From DATGQT01 sp033720695 (GTDB lineage: Bacteria; Bacteroidota; Rhodothermia; Rhodothermales; Rubricoccaceae): a stretch of DNA of 29,734 bases. Shown here one piece after another: positions 7,919 through 15,019 of this stretch. Location of the stretch: contig JAWWCA010000010.1 in NCBI GenBank assembly GCA_033720695.1, positions 1-29,734 on the forward strand, in the 5' to 3' direction. A model generated the notes under the pieces. The model did not search any database, was not told the origin of the DNA, and worked only from the letters and a program-made list of their open reading frames with translations. Positions within the stretch are counted from its first letter, which is position 1. The number at the start of each line of letters is the position of its first letter. A program made the position numbers and the translations under genes.

Positions 7919-8244
7919 GAGAGGAGACCCTCCGGGACGTCCACCTCCATGCGGAGCAGGCGGGCGGCGTAGGTCTTCCCCTGGGCGTCGAGCTTGAGGG
8001 AGACGGTGCCTCCCCCGCCGAGCGCCTCGTGGAGGAGGAAGTTGAGGGCGTGGAGGTTGGGGAGCTCGAACCGCTCCACCGGCCCCCCGATGGCCGGCCC
8101 GAAGTGGTCCTTGACCCGCTCGGGCGTGACGGCCTCGCGGAGGAAGTCGTAGTAGGCGGGGTCGCGGGCGATCAGGCCGACGTTGACGGCGTCGCCCTTG
8201 TCGCCGCTGCGGGCGTGGGCGAGGTCGAGGAGGCGCTTCTTCAT
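7915..8244 (-). CDS. AtuA C-terminal domain-like protein
   Basis: This 109-residue protein carries the conserved opening of the AtuA C-terminal (AtuA-related) domain: LLDLAHARSGDKGDAVNVGL, followed by ARDPAYYDFLREAVT, RFELPNLHALNFLL and a final LDAQGKTYAARLLRMEV. In pseudomonads AtuA takes part in acyclic terpene (citronellol/geraniol) utilisation. In many bacteria the C-terminal domain is a separate small gene beside a large DUF1446/AtuA subunit, but no large subunit occurs in this window, so the substrate cannot be inferred. The start is ATG 8244 behind a pyrimidine-rich leader, 27 nt after the stop of the DUF4837 gene. Its stop overlaps the GTG start of the small lipoprotein gene. Confidence 0.8.
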   Translation of the reverse strand: MKKRLLDLAHARSGDKGDAVNVGLIARDPAYYDFLREAVTPERVKDHFGPAIGGPVERFELPNLHALNFLLHEALGGGGTVSLKLDAQGKTYAARLLRMEVDVPEGLLS

Positions 8245-8266
8245 GCAGAGGGAGGGGCGTGGGGAA

Positions 8267-8274
8267 CGAAGCTA
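8267..8274 (-). promoter_or_regulatory. TAGCTTCG element upstream of the AtuA-like gene
   Basis: The minus strand reads TAGCTTCG, 22 nt before the ATG at 8244. The TAG is also the stop codon of the upstream DUF4837 gene. The same TAGCTTC core sits 25 nt before sufE and 27 nt before the SH3-protein gene, so it is a candidate Bacteroidota-type -7 promoter box (TAnnTTTG). No -33 element is evident. Confidence 0.3.
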
Positions 8275-9372
8275 CGCAGGAGACGCGGCGGGGGCGGTGC
8301 GGAACGTGCGCGCGACGACTTCGAGCTGGCGGAGGAACTCCCGCTTGTTGCCGCGGAACCGGTGCTGCGGGGCGTAGACCATCCCGAACACGACGTAGAG
8401 CCGGGACTGGGCGTCGTCGTAGAAGCTGTAGCGCACGAACGGGCCGCCCATAAAGTCCTCGGTCATGGTCCAGAGCCCACGGGTCTGCTGTGCCGCTCGG
8501 TCGCCCAGCCTCGTCGTGTCCACGCGGAGCGGCCGGAGCCGGTCGAGCTGGACGTAGGAGGAGTCGTAGGCCCCGCGCACGAACGTTTCCAGCAGCTGGT
8601 CCGTCACGGTCTCGACATAGGCGGGGTCGAGCGTCTCGGAGGGCGCCTCTTCGTAGTAGACCCAGAGGTCGCGCCAGGTGTCGGAGAGCACGCGCCGGAG
8701 GCGGACGTAGTGGCCCGGGAGCCCCGCCGGGGCCGCGGTCGTGTCCTGCGAGACGAAGTAGTCGTGCTGGACGTTGACGGCGAACCCGTGCGCGGCCAGC
8801 AGCTCGTCTTCGAGCCGGGTCTGGCGCCCGCGCTCGAACATGTCGTCCTGGACCTGCGCCATCGTGAGGTCGGTGAAGAGGGCGCGGAGGGTGTCGGCGC
8901 TCTGGCGGAGCGCTCCGGCGAGGAGGGAGTCGGAGCCGGCGGCGGCGAGGATGACGGCCTGGTCGCTCGCCCACACGTCGCGGCGCGGGGCCACGAAGGT
9001 GCCGCCTCCCGCACGCACCACCCGAACCCCGGCCGAATCCATGCGCGCCTCGAGGAAGCGCGCGACGGCCGAGGTGTCGTCGAGGGGGGCGGCGAAGATG
9101 AGGTGGCGTGCCGAGCGGAGGAACGGGAACGACGTCCCCGTCAGGTCGCGCCGCCGCAGCGAGAAGTCGGCGATGTCGAGGGGCGGGGCGATCGAGCGGC
9201 CCAGCGTCTCGCGGAGGGCCACGCCGGCGGGCCCGGCCCAGGTGGCCGAGTCGGTGACGACGAGGATCTCGCCGGCCTCGCCGATGGCGTTCGGGAGCCG
9301 CCGCTCCACGGGGGCGTCGCAGGCGGCGAGGGTGAGGGCGGCGGCGAGGGGGAGGAGGAGGGGGCGGAGCAT
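8272..9372 (-). CDS. DUF4837 family lipoprotein
   Basis: This 366-residue protein starts at ATG with a lipoprotein signal (LLLPLAAALTLAAC; lipobox Cys at residue 18). The body matches the DUF4837 family found in Bacteroidota and Rhodothermota: RRLPNAIGEAGEILVVTD near the N terminus, a DFSLRRRDLTGTSFPFL block, YFVSQDTTAAPAG, WVYYEEAPSETLDPAYVET and a closing segment RYSFYDDAQSRLYVVFGMVYAPQHRFRGNK. The cellular role of DUF4837 is unknown; the signal places it in the envelope. It is the first gene of the minus-strand unit that continues through the AtuA-like, lipoprotein and asparaginase genes. It is separated from the GNAT gene upstream by 114 nt containing a small hairpin. Confidence 0.85.
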   Translation of the reverse strand: MLRPLLLPLAAALTLAACDAPVERRLPNAIGEAGEILVVTDSATWAGPAGVALRETLGRSIAPPLDIADFSLRRRDLTGTSFPFLRSARHLIFAAPLDDTSAVARFLEARMDSAGVRVVRAGGGTFVAPRRDVWASDQAVILAAAGSDSLLAGALRQSADTLRALFTDLTMAQVQDDMFERGRQTRLEDELLAAHGFAVNVQHDYFVSQDTTAAPAGLPGHYVRLRRVLSDTWRDLWVYYEEAPSETLDPAYVETVTDQLLETFVRGAYDSSYVQLDRLRPLRVDTTRLGDRAAQQTRGLWTMTEDFMGGPFVRYSFYDDAQSRLYVVFGMVYAPQHRFRGNKREFLRQLEVVARTFRTAPAASPA

Positions 9373-9466
9373 GCGTCGATCAGTCGGCGGGAGCGGGGGC
9401 GGCGGAGTCAGGCGCCTCTGGGGACTACGAACGGGCCAGGCCGGCCGGGCATCTGCGCATCCCGTC

Positions 9467-9484
9467 CCGATTCAGTGAAATCGG
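9467..9484. repeat. Small hairpin with GATTCAGTGA core after the GNAT gene
   Basis: The sequence is an inverted repeat, CCGATT and AATCGG around a 6-nt loop, starting 3 nt beyond the GNAT stop codon. No T tract follows on the minus strand, so termination is not certain. A related GATTCGGTGA hairpin occurs at 21531-21547. Confidence 0.4.
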
Positions 9485-9486
9485 CC

Positions 9487-9954
9487 TCATGGCTCGGAAC
9501 GGTACAGGTCGGGGCGGTCGATCACCATGAACCGCTCGGGGAAGGGGGCGCGAACGAATCCGACCTGCTCGTACAGCCCGTGCGCGTCCTGCGTCGTGAG
9601 GAGGAGCCGGCGGAGGCCCTGGAGGTCGGGGTGGTCGAGGACGCAGGCGTTGAGCCACCGCCCGAGGCCGCGGCCGCGGTGGGCCGGGAGCACGAAGACG
9701 TCGGCGAGGTAGGCGAACGTGGCGCGGTCGGTGACGGCGCGGGCGAACCCCACCTGGGTCCCGCTCTCCACCGCGTAGAGGCCGAACGCGAGCGAGTTCG
9801 CGACCGAGCGCTCGACGACGGTGCGGGGGACCCCGCGGGCCCAATACGAGGCCTCCGAGAGGTAGCGGTGGACGACGCCGAGGTCCAGCCGGTCCGGGTC
9901 GGTCGAGACCACGTAGCCGTCTCGCTCCCAGGTCACGACGGCGAACGGGTCCAT
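9487..9954 (-). CDS. GNAT family N-acetyltransferase
   Basis: This 155-residue protein has the GNAT fold signature. The acetyl-CoA binding loop is in ADVFVLPAHRGRGLGRWL (the R-G-R-G-L-G pattern), preceded by a strand with QVGFARAVTDRATFAYLADV. It is followed by LRRLLLTTQDAHGLYEQVGF, the usual helix-strand that ends with the YxxxGF motif. GNAT enzymes transfer acetyl from acetyl-CoA to amines; the substrate cannot be told from sequence. Its length is typical for a stand-alone GNAT domain. The start is ATG 9954, 15 nt after the trpF stop, so it is probably the last gene of the trpS-trpG-trpF unit, although nothing links it to tryptophan metabolism beyond position. Confidence 0.9.
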   Translation of the reverse strand: MDPFAVVTWERDGYVVSTDPDRLDLGVVHRYLSEASYWARGVPRTVVERSVANSLAFGLYAVESGTQVGFARAVTDRATFAYLADVFVLPAHRGRGLGRWLNACVLDHPDLQGLRRLLLTTQDAHGLYEQVGFVRAPFPERFMVIDRPDLYRSEP

Positions 9955-9969
9955 GGATCGGTGGCGGGA

Positions 9970-10611
9970 TCAGGCGGCGTCGGCCGCCGCGCGGAAGGCA
10001 TCGAAGAACGTCCCCAGACGGTCGAAGTCCATCACGCCAGGCGCCTCCTCCAGCGAGGGGCCCACGTCGAGGGCGTACGGGCGCATGGCCGCGACGGCCT
10101 CGGCGACGTGGTCGGGGGTGAGGTCCCCAGCGAGGAAGAGATCAGTGTCGGCGGCGAGGGCGCGGACGATCCGCCAACTCAGGCTCTCGCCCGGCCCCCC
10201 CCAGAGGCTCGTCCGCGAGGTGTCGAGGCGGGTGAACGGGGCCACTCCGGCGTAGACCGCTGTCAGGCTGCGGAGTTGCTCGGCCGAGGCGTCGTGCTGC
10301 ACCCGGACCGTCTTGACGACGGGCATGGCGACGGCACCGCAGACCTCAGGCGGCTCGTGGCCGTCGAGCTGGGCGAGGCGGAAGCCCGCCGTCTCGCAGG
10401 CCCGGTTGATGGTCTCTGGGGCCTCGTCGGTGAAGACGCCCACGGGCTCTGGCCCCTTCACCCACTCCATGATCTCCCGGACCTGCTCGGGCGAGACGTA
10501 CCGGGGGCTCTCCGGGTCCTGGTCGAACCCGAGGTACGCCGCCCCCATCGCCGAGGCGTAGCGCGCGTCTTCGAGGCGGGTGATGCCGGAGAGCTTGATT
10601 TTTGGAAGCAC
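9970..10611 (-). CDS. trpF: Phosphoribosylanthranilate isomerase (TrpF) homologue with Ser at the catalytic Cys position
   Basis: This 213-residue (beta/alpha)8 barrel of the TrpF family would isomerise phosphoribosylanthranilate to CdRP in tryptophan synthesis. Visible motifs are KLSGITRLEDA (6-16), YLGF and SPRYVSPEQ (35-43), QLDGHEPPEVC (81-91), VVKTVRV, RLDTS with Asp130, WGGPGESLSW and DVGPSLEEAPG. Normal TrpF enzymes read KxCGI, with Cys as general base and the Asp of the LLDT segment as general acid. Here the Cys is Ser8, while the Asp is kept; QLHG is also changed to QLDG. The start is GTG 10611, and the gene follows trpG by 13 nt. It may be an active variant, a sub-family with altered chemistry, or a TrpF-like protein with another role. 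Confidence 0.82.
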   Translation of the reverse strand: MLPKIKLSGITRLEDARYASAMGAAYLGFDQDPESPRYVSPEQVREIMEWVKGPEPVGVFTDEAPETINRACETAGFRLAQLDGHEPPEVCGAVAMPVVKTVRVQHDASAEQLRSLTAVYAGVAPFTRLDTSRTSLWGGPGESLSWRIVRALAADTDLFLAGDLTPDHVAEAVAAMRPYALDVGPSLEEAPGVMDFDRLGTFFDAFRAAADAA

Positions 10612-10624
10612 GGGGGGGCGGTCG

Positions 10625-11236
10625 TCAGGAGGCCGGGGTTACGAAGGGAGCCGGGGCGGTGGGGGCGCGGAGGACGGAGCGGGTCCAGTTCTCGATGAGG
10701 CGGGGGCCCTCCGTGGTCAGCACGCTCTCGGGGTGGAACTGAACGCCCCGAACCGGGAGGGCTCGGTGGCGGAGCCCCATGATCGTGCCCTCGTCGGTCC
10801 AGGCGGACACCTCCAGGGCGTCCGGGAGGGACGCCGGGTCGACCACGAGCGAGTGGTAGCGCGTGGCGAGGAAGCCCTGCGCCACCCCGCGGAAGATCCC
10901 GCGCCCGTCGTGACGGACGGGGCTCGTCTTGCCGTGCACGGGGGCCGGGGCGAGCCCGACGCGTCCGCCGTAGACCTCGGCCAGCGCCTGCATCCCGAGG
11001 CATACGCCGAGGATCGGCGTCGTCGCGCCGAGGCGACGGATCAGCGCCTCCGAGATGCCCGCGTCGTCCGGGTGCCCGGGGCCGGGGGAGATCAGCACGC
11101 CGGCCGGCGCCAGGCGCACGACGTCCTCGACCGACACGGCGTCGTTCCGCACCACCCGCACCTCCCCCGCCGCCCGCTCGACGAGGTGGACGAGCGTGTA
11201 CGTGAAGGAGTCGTAGTTGTCGAGGACAAGGATCAA
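10625..11236 (-). CDS. trpG: Anthranilate synthase component II (glutamine amidotransferase)
   Basis: This 203-residue class I glutamine amidotransferase supplies ammonia to anthranilate synthase. The fold motifs are complete: ILVLDNYDSFTYTLVH (2-17), SPGPGHPDDAG (50-60), the nucleophile in LGVCLGMQ (Cys79) and FHPES with His168/Glu170. PabA proteins share these motifs; the neighbours trpS and trpF favour TrpG, but dual use in folate synthesis is possible. The start codon is TTG at 11236, overlapping the trpS TGA as TTGA, so translation is probably coupled and kept lower than trpS. The C-terminal tail (RAPTAPAPFVTPAS) is slightly longer than usual. No trpE occurs in the window, so the large subunit is encoded elsewhere. 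Confidence 0.92.
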   Translation of the reverse strand: MILVLDNYDSFTYTLVHLVERAAGEVRVVRNDAVSVEDVVRLAPAGVLISPGPGHPDDAGISEALIRRLGATTPILGVCLGMQALAEVYGGRVGLAPAPVHGKTSPVRHDGRGIFRGVAQGFLATRYHSLVVDPASLPDALEVSAWTDEGTIMGLRHRALPVRGVQFHPESVLTTEGPRLIENWTRSVLRAPTAPAPFVTPAS

Positions 11237-12285
11237 GGGAGCGTGGTGACGAGGCCCGTCAACTCGCGGACGGGCTCCATGAACGCCTCGGCCTTCCTCC
11301 GGGCGGCCTCGGCTCCGGCGTGGAGCACGTCGCGGACGTAGCCCGGGCGCTCAGCGAGGGCCCGGCGCCGCTCACGGGCTTCGGTGAAGGCGTCGGTGAT
11401 CATCCCCAGCAGCGCCTTCTTGGCGTGGCCGTAGCCGTAGCCGCCCGCCCGGTACTGCGCCGCGATCTCCTCGCGCTGCTCGGGGGTTGCGAACAGCTTG
11501 ATGAGCGCGAACACGTTGTCGGTCTCGGGGTCCTTCGGCGCCTCCAGCGGCGTCGAGTCGGTGACGATGCTCATCACCTTCTTCTTGAGCGCCTTGCCCT
11601 CGTCGAAGATGCCGATCGTGTTGTCGTACGACTTCGACATCTTGCGCCCGTCCAGACCAGGCACGACGGCGACGTCGTCGAGGATGAGGGGGTCGGGGAG
11701 GGGGAAGAGCGGATCGTCCTCGGGGCAGAAGGCCTGATTGAAGCGCGAGGCCGTGTCGCGCGTGATCTCGATGTGCTGCTTCTGATCGGCGCCGACGGGG
11801 ACGAGGTCGCCGCCGTAGATGAGGATGTCGGCGGCCTGGAGGAGGGGGTAGGTGAGGAGGCCGGCGTTCGCCGAGAGCCCCTGCGCCACCTTGTCCTTGT
11901 ACGAGACCCCTTTTTCGAGGTGGGCGACGGGCGTGAGGCAGTTGAAAATCCACGCCAGCTCCGTCACCTGGGGCACGTCGCTCTGGACGAAGAGGTGGGC
12001 CTTGTCCGGGTCGAACCCGAGGGCGAGGTAGTCGAGCGCCACGTCGACGGTGTAGCGCGCGAGGGCCTCGCGGTCGCGGAGCGAGGTGAGGGCGTGGTAG
12101 TTGACGATGAAGAAGTAGGCCTCGCGTCGCCGGGCCTCGTCGTCGGCGAGGGCCACGTGCTGGCGGATGGCGCCGAAGTAGTTCCCGAGGTGGAGCGCCC
12201 CCGACGGCTGGATGCCCGAGACGACGACGGCGTCCGTTCGCGTATCGCTCGAAGCGGTGGGGCGGGTCGAGAGGTCCGTCTGCAT
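11233..12285 (-). CDS. trpS: Tryptophan--tRNA ligase
   Basis: This 350-residue class I aminoacyl-tRNA synthetase charges tRNA-Trp. The HIGH-type signature is GALHLGNYFGA (HLGN at 32-35) and the KMSKS loop is at residues 215-219 in LDGRKMSKSYDN. Other TrpRS landmarks are SGIQPSG, FIVNYHALTSL, AWIFNCLTPVAHLEKGVSYK, YPLLQAADILIY and VGADQKQHIEITRD. The length fits bacterial TrpRS (about 330-350). I placed the start at ATG 12285, 34 nt after the upstream ferritin-like gene; the open frame extends further only as a shadow. Coupling to trpG and trpF makes an unusual cluster that joins tryptophan charging with tryptophan synthesis. Confidence 0.96.
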   Translation of the reverse strand: MQTDLSTRPTASSDTRTDAVVVSGIQPSGALHLGNYFGAIRQHVALADDEARRREAYFFIVNYHALTSLRDREALARYTVDVALDYLALGFDPDKAHLFVQSDVPQVTELAWIFNCLTPVAHLEKGVSYKDKVAQGLSANAGLLTYPLLQAADILIYGGDLVPVGADQKQHIEITRDTASRFNQAFCPEDDPLFPLPDPLILDDVAVVPGLDGRKMSKSYDNTIGIFDEGKALKKKVMSIVTDSTPLEAPKDPETDNVFALIKLFATPEQREEIAAQYRAGGYGYGHAKKALLGMITDAFTEARERRRALAERPGYVRDVLHAGAEAARRKAEAFMEPVRELTGLVTTLP

Positions 12286-12319
12286 GAGGTCGGTCGAGCG
12301 GCGCGGGATCCGGGGGGCG

Positions 12320-12805
12320 TCAATACCCGGCCGGGCGGGGGAGGCGGTTGGTGAGGCTGCGGAGCGTCTCCAGGCGCGTCTCGCTGCCGTCGCGGAGGTG
12401 GCCGAGGATGGCCCGCGTGCGCTCCTGGTGGTGCACCGCGTCGATCTCGTCGGCGAGGGCGTCGCGGTAGTCGCGCTCGAGGCCGAGGGTGTGGAAGAGG
12501 ATCTCGGCGTCGGTCGTGCCACGGCCGGTCTCGCCGGGCTCGAGGTCAGTCCCGTTGGGCGGGGTGCCGCCCATGCTGAAGATGGTCTCGGCGAGCTTGG
12601 CGAGGTGGGTGCGGAGGTAGGGCGTGAGGGCCCCGAGCTGCTCACGGGCAGCGGGGTCTTGCAGGCGCTCGATCAGGTAGTGGTAGGCCTGGACCAGCCG
12701 GTTGTGCTGCGCGGCGAGGGGGACCAGCCGCTCGGCGGTCTCCTCACGGGAGATGTAGCGGCCGGCGCCGCCCTTGTTGAGGATGGGGCGGAGGACGGGG
12801 AACAT
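12320..12805 (-). CDS. Ferritin-like (four-helix) hypothetical protein
   Basis: This 161-residue protein is predicted to be almost entirely helical. Residues 24-80 form two amphipathic helices (ETAERLVPLAAQHNRLVQAY, then LQDPAAREQLGALTPYLRTHLAKLAETIFSMGGTPP), and residues 98-150 form two more with an ERDYRDALADEIDAVHHQE segment. The spacing of Glu and His residues (His34, Glu47, His67, Glu73; Glu110, Glu120, His125/126) and the LxxLGGxPP-like turn recall ferritin-like proteins of the DUF2383/DUF892 type. I cannot prove metal binding. I prefer ATG 12805 because a pyrimidine-rich leader precedes it; an alternative start lies at 12841. It follows a terminator at 12864-12890, so it probably begins a new unit that leads into trpS 34 nt downstream. 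Confidence 0.65.
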   Translation of the reverse strand: MFPVLRPILNKGGAGRYISREETAERLVPLAAQHNRLVQAYHYLIERLQDPAAREQLGALTPYLRTHLAKLAETIFSMGGTPPNGTDLEPGETGRGTTDAEILFHTLGLERDYRDALADEIDAVHHQERTRAILGHLRDGSETRLETLRSLTNRLPRPAGY

Positions 12806-12863
12806 GGCAGGAGGGGGAGAGGGAGGACCGGAAGCTCGCACCCCGCGTGGGGGCCGAGGCGTG

Positions 12864-12890
12864 AAAATGGGACCCGGCCGTGGGGGTTCC
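12864..12890 (-). terminator. Intrinsic terminator after the ldt-associated membrane gene
   Basis: On the minus strand an interrupted stem (GGAACCC with GGGTCCC, one mismatch, 8-nt loop; 12890-12884 and 12875-12869) is followed by ATTTT (12868-12864). It lies 5 nt beyond the stop at 12896. Stem, position and T tract together fit a Rho-independent terminator. Confidence 0.55.
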
Positions 12891-12895
12891 TGGGC

Positions 12896-13555
12896 TCAGC
12901 CGACGGCGTCCGCCGCCGTCGAGTCCAGAGGAGCCGGGAAGGCCGGGTCGTCGAGGGCCTCTGCGATCGTCCGGAGCGCGCCGTCGTAGACCGACAGCAG
13001 CCCGCGCTCGCCGTTGACCGAGCTCTCGAAGTAGACGAGCGCGACCCACAGCGTGCCGCGGAGGTTCTCGGGGACGAACGAGAGCGGGTTGTAGGCGCTC
13101 TCGGTCTGGAACCGGAGCTGGCCTTCGTGGAGCGCGTCCTGCAGCGCGTAGACCTCGGCCACGGTCGCGGCCGTCTCGAAGTCGAAGAGCCCGAGGGCGC
13201 CGGTGATCTCGGCGGTCTCGTAGGCGATCCGGCGCAGGAACACCGGGTTCGGACCGCGCCACCCGATCTCCTGCATCCCCTCCTCGATGCGGTCGAAGGG
13301 CAGCTCCGGCGCGAAGAGCACGCGCCGGAGGTTGGCGTAGACCTCCTCGTGGTACGGGATGGCCTCGGAGACGGCGCGCCGGTTCTCCAGAATCTCGGTG
13401 TAGAAGTTCTGCAGCGCCTGCGTGCGGAGGGCCTCCTCGTTCTGGGACTCCCGCCACGCGCTCACGGCGAAGGCGAGGAAGACCGAGAGGAAGATCGCGG
13501 CCGCCTCGATGCCGAGGACGCCCCACGAGATCCGTCGCAGTTTGACCGGGAGCAT
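12896..13555 (-). CDS. Small single-pass membrane protein (DUF6090-like layout)
   Basis: This 219-residue protein has a short basic start (MLPVKLRRISW), one membrane segment at about residues 11-31 (GVLGIEAAAIFLSVFLAFAVSAW) and a mostly helical domain beyond it (WRESQNEEALRTQALQNFY...). This layout, with a membrane helix ending in a Trp and followed directly by an acidic helix, resembles DUF6090-type proteins of Bacteroidota, but I cannot confirm membership. I chose ATG 13555; the open frame continues upstream to 13612 inside the transpeptidase gene. Only 7 nt separate it from the stop of the L,D-transpeptidase, and a terminator follows its own stop. The two are therefore probably one transcript, and a cell-wall role is a reasonable guess. 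Confidence 0.72.
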   Translation of the reverse strand: MLPVKLRRISWGVLGIEAAAIFLSVFLAFAVSAWRESQNEEALRTQALQNFYTEILENRRAVSEAIPYHEEVYANLRRVLFAPELPFDRIEEGMQEIGWRGPNPVFLRRIAYETAEITGALGLFDFETAATVAEVYALQDALHEGQLRFQTESAYNPLSFVPENLRGTLWVALVYFESSVNGERGLLSVYDGALRTIAEALDDPAFPAPLDSTAADAVG

Positions 13556-13562
13556 CGAGCGA

Positions 13563-14894
13563 CTAGGCGTCACCGAGCCCGAGGGCGGCGGCGAGGGGAG
13601 CGTCGCGGCCATAGACGTCGGGGTAACGGGTCACGGTGCCGTCGGCGTCGGCCCAGGCGGTGAAGTAGACGAGGTGGACGGGCACGGGCTTCTCCAGCGC
13701 CACGGACCGGAGGCGCCACGGCCCCCGCCAGATGGCGTCGACCTCCTCGGGCGCCCACCCGTTCGCGTGGCCCAGGACGGCCATGGCGAGGCTGTCGGGG
13801 TGGTGGGCCCGGACGCAGCCGTGGGAGTAGGCCCGGGCCTCGCGGCCGAAGGGCCACCGGGTGGGGGTGTCGTGGATGTAGATGGCGTACTCGTTCGGGA
13901 AGAGAAACTTAACACGGCCGAGCGGATTGCCGGGCCCCGGGCGGCGCACGACCCGCCCCCGGTAGGCGCCGTACTGCTCCCGCTGGATCGAGGCCGGGAT
14001 CGTCCACGTCGGGTTGAACACCACCTGGTCCATCGTGTCCGTCATCACCGTCGTGGACCACCCCTGCTTGCCCACGACGGCGCGCATGCGGAGGGCTTCG
14101 CGCCACCCGTCGCGGTCGCGTTCGTGGACGGTCAGCTCGTAGGCGGGGATGTTGACGAGGACGTGGAAGTCGCCGAGCGAGTCGGGCAGCCAGCGCCACC
14201 GTTCGAGGTTGAGGCGGAGGAGGTCGCGGTCGTCGGCGTCGGGGTCGGAGAGGCGTTGGGCGTAGGCCGCGCGGAGGGCGCGGTAGCCTGGGTGCTGGGG
14301 GCGGAGCGCATCGAGGGCCTCCGCGACGCCTTCGGCGGGGACTGGCGCGCCGAAGGCCTGCCGGAGCGCAGCCTCCAGGTCCGGCGCCGGGCGGGACACG
14401 GGCCGCCACTGGCTCCGGCGGTAGAGGCTGTCGGGGCCTACCTGCGGGGCATGGAGCCGCTCGCCCAAGCGGACGAAGAGGTCGCTGAAGCGGAGGTCCC
14501 GCTCGACGAGCAGGCTGTCGCCCCGGCGGCCTTTCGCGAGGGCGGCCCGGCCGAGCGCGGCGTGGGCGTCGGGCGCGAACTCCGCGGGGTCGAGGCCATC
14601 GGCCGCCGCGTCGCGTAGGAGGAAGAGGAGGGTGTCGCGGGCGGCGTCGGTCCAGGCGAGCGCCCACTGCCGGTCGGCGTAGAACGGGGCCACCGCAGGG
14701 TGGAGCGCCGCGTGGGGGGCGTCGAGGGGGACGGGGCGCTCGGCGAGGCGTCCTTGGAGAGCGGCCGTGAGGCGGTGCTCGCGCGCCCACGGCCGCGTCT
14801 CGTAGAGCGAGAGCGCCGTGCTCCCGCCCACGCAGAGCAGGAGGCCGGCGAGCGCCAGGGGTGAGGCGTGGAAGCGGTGGTACCGATCGGTCAT
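13563..14894 (-). CDS. L,D-transpeptidase (YkuD domain), short YcbB-like form
   Basis: This 443-residue protein forms or modifies peptidoglycan cross-links in the periplasm. An N-terminal hydrophobic segment (residues 11-29) acts as anchor or signal. An alpha-helical domain follows, with the YcbB-like blocks YADRQWALAW, DAAADGLDPAEF and LNLERWRWLPDSLGDFHVLVNIPAYELTV. The catalytic YkuD domain contains VVFNPTWTIPASI, RPGPGNPLGRVKFLFPN and HDTPTRWPFGREARAYSHGC, with His341 and the nucleophile Cys360 in SHGCVR. Compared with the tandem paralog upstream, the region around residues 210-228 lacks the peptidoglycan-binding domain. The start is ATG 14894. It lies 125 nt after the paralog and 7 nt before the membrane gene. 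Confidence 0.93.
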   Translation of the reverse strand: MTDRYHRFHASPLALAGLLLCVGGSTALSLYETRPWAREHRLTAALQGRLAERPVPLDAPHAALHPAVAPFYADRQWALAWTDAARDTLLFLLRDAAADGLDPAEFAPDAHAALGRAALAKGRRGDSLLVERDLRFSDLFVRLGERLHAPQVGPDSLYRRSQWRPVSRPAPDLEAALRQAFGAPVPAEGVAEALDALRPQHPGYRALRAAYAQRLSDPDADDRDLLRLNLERWRWLPDSLGDFHVLVNIPAYELTVHERDRDGWREALRMRAVVGKQGWSTTVMTDTMDQVVFNPTWTIPASIQREQYGAYRGRVVRRPGPGNPLGRVKFLFPNEYAIYIHDTPTRWPFGREARAYSHGCVRAHHPDSLAMAVLGHANGWAPEEVDAIWRGPWRLRSVALEKPVPVHLVYFTAWADADGTVTRYPDVYGRDAPLAAALGLGDA

Positions 14895-15019
14895 GGGCCA
14901 GGGCGCCGTCGGGTCCCGGGGCGTCGGCGGGGCCCCAACAGAACGGCGAAAGGTCCCGCGTCCGAAGACCTCACCGAACCCGTGGGGTCCCCGTATGGTG
15001 CTGGCGCCAGACGCCGGAG

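Noticed and set aside
8029..10698. Plus-strand open frame of 889 codons opposite DUF4837, GNAT and trpF
   Set aside because: Val/Glu/Gly/Arg-rich antisense shadow of well-supported minus-strand genes.
15001..15010. Palindrome CTGGCGCCAG between the two L,D-transpeptidase genes
   Set aside because: A 10-nt GC palindrome is expected by chance in such sequence and no T tract follows.
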